DNA of 64,000 bases from Ectobius pallidus (Eukaryota > Arthropoda > Insecta > Blattodea > Ectobiidae). Positions 49,516-61,207 of this stretch are shown piece after piece. Where the stretch lies: NCBI GenBank assembly GCA_964059195.1, contig CAXKWD010000009.1:43557160-43621159 (forward strand), written 5' to 3'. The translations under genes and the position numbers were made by a program. Within the stretch, counting starts at the first letter, position 1. Every line of letters begins with the position of its first letter. A model generated the notes under the pieces. The model saw nothing but the letters and a program-made list of their open reading frames with translations. It did not search any database and was not told where the DNA came from.

Positions 49516-50270
49516 CCAAGCGTACTATCCTTTCTGCGATCCCCTCTATCTTTGATCCTTTAGGCCTTGTCAGTCCAATCATCATTAACGCCAAGATATT
49601 TATGCAATCAATGTGGATTGAAAAACTTGGTTGGGACGACGAGATACCTTCTCATCTCTCATCTAGCTGAGAGGTGGATTGATATCTGCGACATCTTATA
49701 TACCATACATGCTATGCGTATACCACGTCATGTTCTAGCATCAGGCACTACAGGATATACAAATACATGGCTTCTGTGACTTCAGAAAAGGCTTATGGTC
49801 CATGTGTTTACCTTCGCTCTGTGAACAGTGACAACGAAGCTACAATTCAATTACTGTGCTCCAAGTCCAAGGTTGCCCCACTAAAAAGGCAAACCATAAC
49901 GCGACTTAACTTTGTGGTGCATTGCTGCTAGCCAAGCTCTACAGCAAGGTTTTAAGTGATCTCAATCTGCATACATCACAAATCTACTTATGGTCTGATT
50001 CAGTTATTGTACTTTCCTGGACCAAATCAGATTCACATAAATGGAAAACATTTGTGTCCAATCGTGTTACTCAAGTGCAAGAATTATCTGAGACAGCAGC
50101 CTGGCGTCATGTCTCGACACAAGACAACCCAGCTGATCTCATTTCAAGAGGTGTTACCTCTGAACATCTTTCTGACATTGATTTGTGGTGGCATGGTCCG
50201 TCTTGGCTTTTGCAATCTACAACATCATGGCCTGAACAACCACAACAGCTAAATGTTCAGGATTCTTCAG
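49516..50270 (+). pseudogene. BEL/Pao connection and RNase H region
   Basis: Frame 1 piece: KRTILSAIPSIFDPLGLVSP followed by AKIFMQSMWIEKLGWDDEIP, the linker motif diagnostic for BEL/Pao. Then SEKAYGPCVYLRSVNSD near 49785, the decayed start of RNase H, and from 49922 an open frame with LYLWSDSVIVLSW-like sequence (QIYLWSDSVIVLSW) and TQDNPADLISRGV. The catalytic-site Asp near 49770 lies at a frame change. RNase H would remove the RNA strand during reverse transcription. Confidence 0.85.
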
Positions 50271-51790
50271 AACAACGTATTTCAGTCTGTATGGTGTCCA
50301 CTACCGAAGAAGATAGCTTTATCGCAACGTTTTCTTATTTACGACGCCTACAGAGAGTGACTTCTTACATACACAGATTTATTTATGCATGCAGACATGA
50401 GACCAGGTTTCATGGACCTCTGACAGCAGAAGAGCTACAATATGCTCTACAAACATGTATTAGAATAGCTCAGCAAACAGCCTTCGCTAGTGAACTAACA
50501 GATCTTCGCAATGGAAGACAAACATCTGTTAAAAGTTCAATACATTCTGTAGTTCCGTTCTTGGACCAGAATGGTATCATACGTGTCGGTGGTAGATTGG
50601 ATAAATCAGATCTAACAAATGATGTAAAACAACAGATTATCCTTCCTTCTAAGCACCATTTCACTACATTGATAATTGTGCATGAACATCTCAAACTTTT
50701 ACACGCTTCTCATCAACTACTCATCGCATATCTACGACAAACCTACTGGATACCTTGTATTCGGAGAGTAGTGACATTCATTTTGCACAAATGCGTAACC
50801 TGCTTTAAGTTAAAAGGAGAAGTTGCTCAGCAATTAATGGGAAGTCTTCCTAGCTACAGGATCACTCCGGCTAGGCCCTTTCTCCGGAATTCAGTGGATT
50901 ATGCTGTCCCATTCATTATAAAATATGATTCATTATAAAATATGGTGCTCCTCGTAGCAAGACTACTGTCAAGTCCTACATTGCCATTTTTGTATGTTTG
51001 GTAACTACGGCAATCCACATTGAGCTGGTATCGGATCTTTCATCAGAAGCATTCATAGCCGCACTAAGAAGATTTACATCACTTCGAGGACTATGTAAAG
51101 AGATCTTTAGTGACAATGGCACGAACTTCGTTGGAGCAAACAACAAGTTAAGAGATTTACGACTGGTATTGCAGTCAACAGATTTTCAAAACGCAGTACA
51201 AGATTTGACTGCAAGTAATAATTATACTTGGCACTTCATTCCTCCCAATTTACCACATTTTGGAGGTCTACATGAAGCTGCAGTCAAGTCCCTGAAGTTT
51301 AATCTTAGAAGAATGTCGGGTACACAAGTTCTCACATATGAACAGCTTTACACTCTACTCACACAGCTTGCTTGAACTCTAGGCCACTCATTCGTCTCAA
51401 CGATGACCCAGCTGATTTTTCATATCTGTCTCCTGGTCATTTCGTAATTGGAGAACCTCTCACATCTTTGCCATCGCAGCCTCCTGCGGACAACACAAGA
51501 TATGTTGAGAAATGGCTTTTCCTTCAAGATTATCTGCAGCATTTAAGGAAACGCTAGTCGTCAGATCATCTTCATTCATTTCAACAATGGCAGAATTGGT
51601 CCTGCTTAAATGACAATGTTCGAGTTGGCACCGTAGTCATCTTGAAAGAAGACAACTGCCCTCCTCTTCAATGGAAGCTGTGTGTTATAAAAGCAGTTCA
51701 TCCTGGTGATTATGGTTTAGTGCGCGTAGTGTCAGTGCGTACCCCAGTGGTGAATATAAGCGCCCTATAGTGAAAGTTTGTCCTTTGCTT
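50271..51790 (+). pseudogene. BEL/Pao integrase
   Basis: The HHCC zinc-binding region covers about 50656-50805 (HEHLKLLHASHQ ... HKCVTCFK). The core carries the first Asp in SVDYAVPF (50897-50899), the second in SDNGTNF (51112-51114) and the Glu in GGLHEAAVKS (51274-51276). The frame is broken between 50927 and 50945 by a 17-bp tandem duplication, again near 51370 before NSRPLIRLNDDPADFSYLSP, and by a stop at 51555-51557. The C-terminal part (VRVGTVVILKEDNCPPLQW, then VHPGDYGLVRVVSVRT) continues to about 51770, typical of the family's DNA-binding tail. Confidence 0.92.
50911..50944 (+). repeat. 17-bp perfect tandem duplication in integrase
   Basis: ATTCATTATAAAATATG occurs twice in direct succession (50911-50927, 50928-50944). 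Seventeen is not a multiple of three, so the extra copy shifts the integrase frame just after the first catalytic Asp and creates the stop ending the 49922-50938 frame. Confidence 0.95.
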
Positions 51791-51836
51791 AAGGAATAAG
51801 GTTGCACTTTATTTCTTTTGTTAAAGCTGGTGCTTT

Positions 51837-51849
51837 AAGGCGGGGAGTA
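51837..51849 (+). promoter_or_regulatory. Polypurine tract of the BEL/Pao element
   Basis: AAGGCGGGGAGTA lies directly before the 3' LTR start TGTCACTGC. Its purine-rich makeup and position fit the plus-strand primer site. Confidence 0.75.
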
Positions 51850-52934
51850 TGTCACTGCAAGCGACATATATAGTGGTTTATTCCATTCAAATGCCCGCGT
51901 TAGTTCTCCCGCTACTGAATCAGCATTTCGTAACATGGTGTAATCGGCATACGCGCCTTTTCTGATTCAATGCTTTGTCCACACCATGAGCAAGCCATGC
52001 AGCATCAAGTCAGTCTTACGTTAGTCTTCATATCATTCAGATATGTGCGAGTATAGTATCCACAATTCGCGGTTTTTTCTAATCATTGTGCAACACATAG
52101 CATTGGTGCTCTAGAATCCCGAATTTCGTACAAAACTACAAATTATCAAGTTTTGTTTTACATTCGTAATTCGCTCATCAGCAATTGCCACAGTGTATCC
52201 ATCATTACAGCTAACATATCCTTGTGTTACGCTCGTATAGGATTGCATGCCATTGTGCTATCAGTAGTCCACAGTACATCATCCTATTTACGCCTAATAT
52301 TGATATTACAAGCAATTCTCAGCAATTACCTTACAATATCAACTATTACGAGTGTTTTAGTGTATTAATCAATATAGTTAGTGAATATCCTACATTTACA
52401 TCCACGTGCTAGTAAATTCGCGCCAATTTGCATATTGGCATATTTTAGTTGTTTTCAAGCATATATTTCATTTATTTCTTTAGTGCATTACGTGTGAGAA
52501 TAAAGTTTGCATTGTTTTAGGACATGTTATAAATTGTATTTCATATATGATTTGTTGGATCACTATTCCATTTGCGTCTATGAGTCCACTGATAATTGAA
52601 GAGTGTAACCCAAATACCTGCTAAGTGCCAAAAAGTTGTTTAGGAGTTACAGTAAAAAATGTATTCCTAAATGGATGAGGGACATAGCAGAGCTTCCATC
52701 TTGTGATCAATGTTTGAACTAAACTAAATACTGTGACACATAGCCGTGTCTTGGGTTAATTGGCAATGACATATAGATGGGTTTTGATGCAAAAACTAAT
52801 TTTTTTACAAAAATGGCACTTAGCAGCTACACACTCTTCAATTGCTACCAATCGTAGTTGGTCCTCCACCTTAGTTCCAGAGGCTAGATCCCCCTTTTAA
52901 TTTCAACCTATTTTTCACCTATTGACCCCCAACA
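51850..52934 (+). repeat. BEL/Pao 3' LTR (full-length, with nested insertion)
   Basis: It starts TGTCACTGCAAGCGAC right after the polypurine tract and ends CCCCCAACA, giving the TGT...ACA ends usual for BEL/Pao. Removing the nested 242-bp element and its 4-bp duplication leaves about 839 bases, of which the last ~635 match the truncated 5' LTR. ACGAG follows the end and would be the target duplication, but the partner is lost at the 5' side. Confidence 0.9.
52598..52839. mobile_element. 242-bp palindromic miniature element inside the 3' LTR
   Basis: Compared with the 5' LTR (GATAATTGCTACC) the 3' LTR has 242 extra bases plus a duplicated AATT (52594-52597, 52840-52843). The insert begins GAAGAGTGTAACCCAAATAC and ends in TGGCACTTAGCAGCTACACACTCTTC-type sequence, an inverted repeat of about 30 bp with a small deletion in the right arm. 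The empty site in the other LTR proves the insertion. A 4-bp duplication and GAAGAGTG end do not let me name the superfamily. Confidence 0.92.
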
Positions 52935-54867
52935 ACGAGCTCGAATTGACCTTATTTCGTAGGTAGAAAATAAAGGTTAACGGCGAAAAGAAGATGGTAA
53001 TGCTCAGTTATTTAAAGAAAATTAAATTCATCCACACTTCTGGTGGATCTTTCAGAATGTATATACGTGACTGAGAACGAATGATAAATCAGAAATGTGC
53101 TGACATAATTCAGTGTTTTTTATTTTTTAAATTTTAATGCATGTCGGGTGAAAGCAGGAATGTCTTTGTGTAGGAAAGAAGAAAGCAATGTTAGCAATGT
53201 AAATGCTGACCACGCAGTTGAAGCTTATAAATAAAGTTATTGGTAACAGTATTGATTTGTATTGCCTTAACTTTTAATGATAACAGTGTTTTAAATTTGA
53301 AGTTGGTTTCAATGATGTAATACTTGTGTAACAGCTCTAATGATGCTAAAAGGAATAGAAGCTATTTGTAAGCTTCGTCCACCGTACAGATCAACGCATT
53401 GCAATGTAGAAGTTTAAATATTAAATTATTATTAAACTAATAGGAATCATGTTTTGTTACTTTTATTAGGCTAAGACCGCTTTCTAGAAAGAAAAAAAAG
53501 TTCGATTCAATAAAAATTAACTGTGGATTTGGCGATATATTTTACTTAAATATATTAATATTTTACTTACGTAATAGTTATTTCTGTACAAATTTTATGC
53601 TTTATTTGATATAAAAAGTGTCTATTAGATAGCAAAAGTTGTTTCAACTGTTTCTCATAATTATGTGTTTCTTCTTTTTCTAGGTAAGACCCGAGTTGAC
53701 TGTTCTCTATTTTTAGCGTTGCCCTTGCAGTTAATGACGTGAGTAAGGTCATAACTTAAAGTAAAAGTAAGATATTCTTAGTTTCATGCGTGCTTTTGCA
53801 TGCACGCACGCTTATGAAGAAAACTTCGTATATTATGTACGTGTTTTAGGACTTGTATCTGATGTCGGCATGTTTAGCATTTACGTGGAGGTGGAATAAT
53901 TTTTATTCATTATTCCAGTGAAGTTTTTTAAGCTAAATTACTTTTTTTTATTGTAGAAAAATCATGGCGCGAAATTTTCAGTCCGAAAATATCAGGAAGT
54001 TACTGATATAATTTGAATTTATCATGCGACTCTACTTGGATTTGGTAACCGGTAAATTAGTCAATCGTTGCTTGTGCTCCTCTAGTAACAAAACGAAGCA
54101 GTTGTGTTTCACTTCTGTCTGTTATATTTATTTACAATAAATTTAAATACTTCCATACTATTTAGTTTATCTAATAATTTGTTAGTAGGCCTACCATGCA
54201 AAAATACCAACTAGTATGTAGTTTTTCTTCATATGGGGTGGGTAGTTAATTTAGGATGTGTTGTTTGTTTATTTATTTATTTTATTTTTCATATTTAAAA
54301 GGGGTATATTTTATATATAAAGAACAAATAGCGAAGGAGGTTGTTTTAATAATTTCTGAATGGCGAATTGCTATATCTTATGTAGCAATAATGGCGACTA
54401 AAATTCTTGACTTGGGTTCTGCCTTCATATTTGACTCATTAATGAATTAAAAATAAACTTTGTTCTCAGTAGTGTCACGTTTTAGATAAAATAGCCTGTA
54501 GATATTTAAACTGTAGCATTTCGGGGGCAGAAGATTAACATACAGTGGTTCACAATCTACCGAAACAACTTAACCAGTTTATGCACTTCGACAGGCATTT
54601 ATTAATTTCTGTTTCATGTGAAGTATGAAAAGAACTAGTAGGCCTATTAATAGATTAAATCGTTTAGGTGAACTTCCTCTAGTAGATGTTTTAAATTTTA
54701 TACTTACTTTCATTATAATATTATAAAACATGTGCAGAATAATGCCAAATACGAATAACCTGTTTTCTTCATCTAAAACAGAACTCAGGAAAACATGTTG
54801 AGAAATGTAATACTTTTTTCTGAAACGAAAATCAATTATCTCGAGCACTTCATAAATTGAAGATAAT

Positions 54868-54917
<50 letters not shown>

Positions 54918-55479
54918 CATTAAACGGTATTTCTAAACCACATTTATTTCTAATTAAGTTGGTGCCTACTGTTAAAATGGGTGTATGTAATCTGCGCCAT
55001 GGTTGACACCGAATTTGAAATAGAATAAAAATAAGATATGTAAACTGCGCCACGGAGATATGTAGGTTGCGGAATTAGTTATAATATGATCACCTATAAC
55101 GTTTCATCATGGTAACCTAATTTTCTTTAGAGATCATGGGTCTTGACCTGCAGGCTCCATGTTAAAGGAACATTTATCGTCAGATCTTTATTGTGAAAAG
55201 ATTGAAGGAAAAGAATATATATTAAAAAAAATAGTTTGAGAAAATTTTATTAAAACTTGAAGATACAGGCCTATCTAGATATGTCACTCCTCTCTGAACC
55301 AGCCCCTTTACTCTTCTCTGCTCAGTTAATTTGTTGATTACAAGCAGAAGTGCGCTGCTGTTCTAGGCAAAAATGAACCACGATCTTATTTTGAACTTTT
55401 TTCAAATATGGAGGCATGAAATGTTATATCTGAAATGCCAAAAATTCTTGACATATGACCAATTTTTGTTCCCCCTGCA
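52935..55479. other. AT-rich filler
   Basis: No gene seen. An (AAT)n tract at 54871-54915 produces poly-Ile/Tyr open frames on the minus strand that are not genes. Confidence 0.5.
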
Positions 55480-55745
55480 CAAGTATCAGTGGCGCCGCGT
55501 GCCTGGATGGTTAGACCGCTCCCCATGTACTGATGACACCTGGGATCGAATCTTTAAATAAGCTATGTGTTTGTGAACCATTGGGATAAATGGCTGCTCT
55601 ACGCCGAAACCCTGAATCTGGTTTCCAGTCTAAAGAATGTCCTCTTCTCCTCAGTCTCCTTAGGAGAGATGGGGAAAGAGTGTTGCTTCGATCTTGAAGG
55701 TTAGAACTTAACCCAAAAGATCCTACCTGAATAGGCCTATACACG
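55480..55745 (+). repeat. Old tRNA-headed SINE-like repeat
   Basis: GCGTGCCTGGATGGTTAGAC resembles an A-box region and GGGATCGAATC (about 55542) a B box, spaced as in a tRNA. The body is less AT-rich than the surroundings and ends near TAGGCCTATAC. No second copy or target duplication was found; a tRNA acceptor stem is absent. Confidence 0.5.
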
Positions 55746-55978
55746 TAGTGACAAGATACTACTCTTACTTGTCATACAAAGTGATTTTGTTCATTTTTAA
55801 CGCTCATATGAATCAGTAAACAAATTCGTTGAATACATCTATATTGCTTAGGCTAATTTTAGTGTTGACTTTGTTATAGTTGTAAAGTCAAGAGTGAAAC
55901 TAAATTTAAAATTACATATTTTTTCTACAGACTCTTCCAATCTATAAAGGAATTCATTTAATTTTCGTTGAAATAAAA
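55746..55978. other. AT-rich filler
   Basis: Nothing recognised. Confidence 0.5.
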
Positions 55979-57266
55979 TCTATATAAATAAATATGAATT
56001 GCCAAAATGTATGTTGCCACATCACTTGAGAACGGCTCGAGCGATTTGGCTGATTTTATTTATTTATTTATTTATTTTATTTTATTTTATTTTTTTGTTT
56101 GTTTGTTCGTAATTGTCAGGACAAGGTTTGGAAAATCCACGGCAAAATTCGGAAATGTGAAATGAGGCACAGTTTGAAAGTTCTGCTGTCACATGTTTTC
56201 ATAACAAAATAGAAGTGTGACAAAAGAAGTGTGACATTGGCACAGTTAGAGAGTTCTGCTGTCACATGTTATCGTAACAAAACAAAAAAAACAAAACAAT
56301 TGACCAATTTACACGAAATTTGCATACTCATCCAGTTCAGCCCGGAAAGTAACGCAGTCAACATTAAAATTCAAACAAGCCACTCCTTTCCTTGAAAATT
56401 TATATGATTTCAGAAAATATTATACTGAAAAAATGAAATGCAATTCAATTATCCTGACAAGAGTGTATTGTTTACAGTGATCGCATAGGGCTTTGGGAAC
56501 TTAATAATACTGGCCTCTAACAAATTGTGATGCTATCGATGTAATACATTTGTGAAAATAATTCTTGAAGAATGAAATCCACGAAAATAAAGCACAAAGT
56601 GATGCACTCAAATAACTTTCTCTACCCTCGGCATGGAAAATATCATTTTCTCTCTCCACATGTTGATGTAGAATAAGAGGTCGTATTGCAGGGACAGCTT
56701 TAAAAGGGTTTGCCAATGAGTATGCAATATCAGAAATCGGTAAAACAATCCTATCCACTGATAAGTTATTCATAGCTGTAGGCTTTGTATTAGTTGAGAA
56801 ATAGGGATGTTTATCAGAGACAAAATGGGGTGGGACATTTTCAGTATAGGCCTATTGTGTCCCAGGTTTTTGGGAAGGAAAGTATGAAAGTGAATTGAAA
56901 TTCTTTTTTATTTCAGCCCCGAAACGGTTGTATGGTAATATGAGAGTGAGAAATAAAATGTTCTGTCCAGACAATACAATCTTATGTAATCGGAATTTCT
57001 TTTCTTCTAATTTGAACCCCTCCCAGGTATGGTGTGTAGAAGCAACGGAATGCAACATTCGACATCCTCTATGAGCCATAAAAATCTATGTCTAGCGTTT
57101 TCTGAGGGAATAGTTTGAGTGTGATATGCCGTTCTCCCTCATTTCAAAATTCTACATACATATTACGATATATAAGGACCTAGAGTTTCAAAATCGAAAG
57201 TCCTCCATAAGTAAATTTCTAATTACAAAATACAAAACCCGGGCGACGCCGGGCCTTTTAAGCTAG
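55979..57266 (+). mobile_element. Non-autonomous Helitron
   Basis: The left end TCTATATAAATAAATATG follows A at 55978. The next ~75 bases (TTGCCAAAATGTATGTTG, then GAACGGCTCGAGCGATTTGG) match the pattern of Helitron 5' regions I know from arthropods. The right end has a GC hairpin CCCGGGCGACGCCGGG (57238-57253), a short spacer, and CTAG at 57263-57266 followed by T. The interior carries (TTTA)n near 56057-56093 and an imperfect duplication of AGTTCTGCTGTCACATGTT (about 56180 and 56260). No Rep/helicase domain; minus-strand open frames at 56501-57079 are unrecognised and probably chance. Confidence 0.82.
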
Positions 57267-58331
57267 TACTTAATAAATCCAAAAATGTATTACAAATATC
57301 CCTAATTAATCTTAATGATAATTATTGTATCTTACTGAAATTATGTGATTCAAAGTGACAGTATCTCTAGTAACGTACATGCTATGTGTGCTCAGAGCAG
57401 ATCTCCACACCAGAATAGCGTAATAATTTTAACAGTTGGAGTTATTATGACTAAGAAACTCATCTTATGACTATCTTTTCGAGCCTTGTAGATAAGCAAC
57501 ACCAGAATATCCGGGTGGCGTTTATTGCTGCTAAAAACGAGATGCGGCAACGTTTGTCAGAAGAAAATATTAAAAATACAATTTCCAACGTGACGGACTA
57601 ATTCTTCTTTAGTCGTAAATGTTTGGAAACATTTCTTTGAGCAACCACTCATCGCTTTTTTCGTTAGAGCAAGGGTTCCTCTTGAAGTAGTTTCAAGTTA
57701 CTGCAACATTTGGTATAATTTGTTCCGCCAATTTCAAGATCCGAACCTGCAACTTAAATTATACTGTATTTTCATTATCATTATTTTAGCGGATTGTATG
57801 TAGCCTACATAATAATTATTTACCAGATCAAAATAGAGACGATTATTTCAGGTACTAGACAGATGTCCATTACTCATATAAACCGTTCTTCACATGCCTT
57901 AAATTTGTTCTAAGGGATATATACTTGGTATACTCATTTCATTATCTTCAATTACACTGTTCTACAAATAAAAATGAAATTCATTTTTCTGGGTATAACA
58001 TTCTTGATTAACATGGAAATTCGCCTCCTGAATTCAAATCTGTAATTAGTTTCTCTGTGTCACGCATAGTTTTCAAGTTATATGCAATTTCATGTTTTAA
58101 ATAATTTTCGTTTCCACGCTACATATTTATGTAGGCAAAACATGTAACTATAAATATTTTAGTCACTTGCAAAATTATTTACAAACATGTTATGCACTAT
58201 AAAACGAAATAAATGTACACAAGCCTTAATATAATAATTATATTATGTGGAAAGACTTATTTAAGTTTAGAAAATATGAAAAAATACACTTTTCTCTAAG
58301 AATTTAAAAGTCTTATTTTTTTCTCTTGTGT
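57267..58331. other. AT-rich filler
   Basis: No gene seen; may include the 3' flank of the pseudogene on the minus strand at 58332. Confidence 0.45.
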
Positions 58332-59265
58332 TCAATTTTGCAGTCTGATAATGTTCCAGCAGTAGTCAGCAAGCATCGCAGGTATCCATTTCCCTTCATG
58401 CCGCTTTTCCATGGACATTATATCTTTATGAAATCTTTCACCATGTTCGTCGGAGACATCACTGCAGCTCTCAGGAAAATAATGTAGATGTGAATCTAGG
58501 AAATGCACTTTTAAAGACATGTGACATCCTAGATCCCTATATGCATTTACCATTTGTTGAACCAGTTGTTCGAAGTTGTTAGCTCTTTTTCTTCCCAGAA
58601 AATTTTGCGTTACATTCTTGAAACAAGACCACGCTCTTCTTTCTTTTGGAGCAAGGCATTGTTCAAAATCTGAGTCCTTTTGAAGTTCTCTAATTTGGGG
58701 ACCCACAAACACGCCCTCTTTTATTTTTGCTGCAGAAAGACGAGGAAACTTTTTTGAGAGGCACATAAATCCTCTTCCAGATGTGTCCATGGCCTTAACA
58801 AATTGTTTAATAAGGCCTAGCTTGATGTGAAGAGGGGGCAGCAGAACATCTTCACTGGCTACCAATTTCTCATTCAGTAATTTTTTTTTCTCCAACTTTC
58901 CACTTACGTTCAGGCCAAATCTTTCTTTTATAATGGGAATTTCTATCGCGACTATCCCACTCGCACAGAAAACATCCATATTTGGTGTAGCCTTGTTGCA
59001 TACCTAATATCATGGCAACTATTTTCAAATCACCACATATTTTCCACTTGTGCTCATTATATTTTATTAATCTCAGCATATTTTTCAAAATATCATATGA
59101 TTCTTTAGTCATACTTGCATAGGCAACTGGGACAGAAGGCATTATGTTCCCATTGTGGAGGAGAACTCCCTTTAGACTGTATTTTGAGGCATCTGTAAAA
59201 AGTCTCCACTCCTGTGGCTCGTATTTGAAGTTCAAAGTATTCATTAGTCCACAAACATCATTGCA
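58332..59265 (-). pseudogene. Frameshifted gene of an uncharacterised arthropod protein family
   Basis: Two minus-strand frames join into one protein. The upstream piece (from about 59265) reads FCNDVCGLMNTLNFKYEPQE, WRLFTDASKYSLKGVLLHNG, YNEHKWKICGDLKIVAMILG and YTKYGCFLCEWDSRDRNSHY. The downstream piece (to 58332) reads LLPPLHIKLGLIKQFVKAMD, KIKEGVFVGPQIRELQKDS, GCHMSLKVHFLDSHLHYFPE and DEHGERFHKDIMSMEKRHEG. The frame switches at a run of nine T (58881-58889). From memory these motifs belong to a high-copy, uncharacterised arthropod family, probably mobile-element encoded; no catalytic role is established to my knowledge. The N-terminus is lost at an (ATAATT)n tract (59277-59300). Confidence 0.7.
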
Positions 59266-59276
59266 GAATGTCATCA

Positions 59277-59300
59277 TTATAATTATAATTATAATTATAA
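59277..59300. repeat. (ATAATT)n microsatellite
   Basis: Four ATAATT units sit where the pseudogene loses its N-terminal similarity and likely mark a deletion or expansion point. Confidence 0.75.
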
Positions 59301-59871
59301 GTTTTACATATTTTATATACCACAGATGTCTGAATGTTATGGTCAAAAATGAATATTTACTCACATGATAAAGAATGTCTCCACCGTCCAAATAATGCCA
59401 GTTTAACGCTATAAAACTCAATTTTAAATCCTGTAACAATGACTTGCTAATTAACATAAAATTTTACTAGCAACAGGAATGCCACAATCTGAAAATGAAA
59501 ATAAATGAGGACAAAATTAACTATTGCTAGCTGTTGTTAAGCAAAGTTCACCAACTTGATTACAAACTTAAAATGTCAGTTAAATGAGACATATATTCTC
59601 GTATAACTTAAAAACTGTGTCTGATAGCTAATTTCTGTTTTCAGATTTGAATGTACCATATGGAAATCCTTTAGAAACACATATTTTCATATAAGAAAAA
59701 TGACCCTTGTAGAACAGTGTTATTTGGTATCAACACATACATGAGTTTAGATTTATAAAACTAGGCCTACTCATAAATTACGAACAGCATGGGCGTAAGA
59801 ATCCAGCAATTACCTTTAAGAATATTCGAATTTTCCCTATACCTCAAACCAAGGTGAATTGCCACTAGTTT

Positions 59872-59876
<5 letters not shown>

Positions 59877-59923
<47 letters not shown>
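59877..59923 (+). repeat. A47 homopolymer
   Basis: An uninterrupted run of 47 A. It could be the tail of a retroposed copy, but no SINE or LINE body is recognisable upstream (59460-59876). Length in an assembly is unreliable. Confidence 0.9.
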
Positions 59924-59927
<4 letters not shown>

Positions 59928-61207
59928 TGAAAATTTAGCCCTAAGTGACATAATCATACATTCTGCCTTCCCAACGTTTCCGGAATTTGTACGAAAGTGT
60001 GACGTCTACAATAATAAATTCTGCCAACCCGTGACTTAAAAATAATATACAGAATGGTGGTATGCATTGATCAGAAAATGGTTTCGAGGACCAAGGTAAT
60101 GCGTTCGAATGCTAATGCGAGAGGATTTTTTCTCCTAAAAAAATTATCTTGCAATGTTCAACAGAATCAATTATCTTTTATTTCAAGAATACGTGTCTTT
60201 CTTTTTTCTTTCAAATTCAACGAATACGTATTTCTACTTAGCAGAGAATGTTTACTTCTCGAGGAAGTGTTGTAGTCATCATTAATTAACTCGCTGATGT
60301 CGTCAAAGAGATTTGCTTGTTATTTACTCGGCTTTCCATGCATGGAGTATGTTATTTTTGCTGTCATGGCCAGATAACTAAATACCTCATCTGAATAATA
60401 ATGGGAAAGGCCTGTTTAAAATGTAGTCCTAACTATGAGATCCTGATAACTTTAGATGCGGGCCTATTGTTATCCTGAGTTATGGTTATCCTTAAATTTC
60501 TGGATGAGCTTGATACGCAAAATGAATATATTTATACTACAGCTGTTGTGAGTAGAAATTTTACAAGATGAGGTTATCATCATTATCATTGTCATTATCT
60601 GTGCCAGCTTTAAATCTCAAGTTAGTTTTTCAAACAGGACACATACTCGTATTTTTGAATTGTCTATTCTTGCAGTGTACCTATCACAAGAAACTATGAG
60701 GACTGTAGTATATTCTGTAGGCCTTTAGGTCGCTTATTTCCTAACTCAGTGCAGTCAAATTAAAACTTTTTTTTTTCCGGTGTGTTAAAATGTAAACAAC
60801 TTATATGTTGTAAGTTATTCGCAGAAATAGACATTAATTCAAAAATTAAAAATACCATCTTTTATTAAAGTCATAACATTTCTTAGAGCGATTTTCATAA
60901 AAAAAAGTAACGTTCTGCTAGTATAGGCTTAAGACTATATGGAAATACTGCAGGTCTAATAGAAAGAGTGGCTCCATTTCTTGATCCAGTCGTTAGTGTT
61001 GCTGGCTGCGGTTCTGAACGCCTAGGTGTGATTCCACTTTCATCCTGGGGATATTTCCGAGATAGCCTAAGTATTGTACAGGGTACTTAGAACACCTTAT
61101 AAGGGCACATTAAACTGTAGAAAAAACTAATTAAAAGTCTCGAGAGCGTGCATGTTGGCCATGTGTATCCCTGACCCGAAGACGACGCATGCAGTTGCTA
61201 TATGAAG
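59924..61207. other. Unassigned sequence
   Basis: No gene recognised. A weak B-box-like GGTGTGATTCCAC near 61024 could be an old SINE, but nothing else supports it. Confidence 0.4.

Larger units (their letters stand above)
45577..52934 (+). mobile_element. BEL/Pao LTR retrotransposon, inactivated
   Basis: The element runs LTR, gag, protease, reverse transcriptase, RNase H, integrase, polypurine tract, LTR on the plus strand. The order and the motifs (CCHC gag, DSGS protease, YVDD RT, FDPLGL before RNase H, HHCC plus DDE integrase) identify BEL/Pao. The 5' LTR lacks its first ~205 bases, so no 5' terminal TG and no verifiable target duplication exist. Several frameshifts and stops break the single long polyprotein frame, and a miniature transposon sits in the 3' LTR. 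It cannot move on its own. No envelope-like frame follows integrase. Confidence 0.95.

Noticed and set aside
54579..55053. Minus-strand open frames with poly-Ile and poly-Tyr runs
   Set aside because: Produced by the (AAT)n tract at 54871-54915.
60965..61090. SINE with degenerate B box GGTGTGATTCCAC
   Set aside because: No A box, tail, target duplication or second copy.
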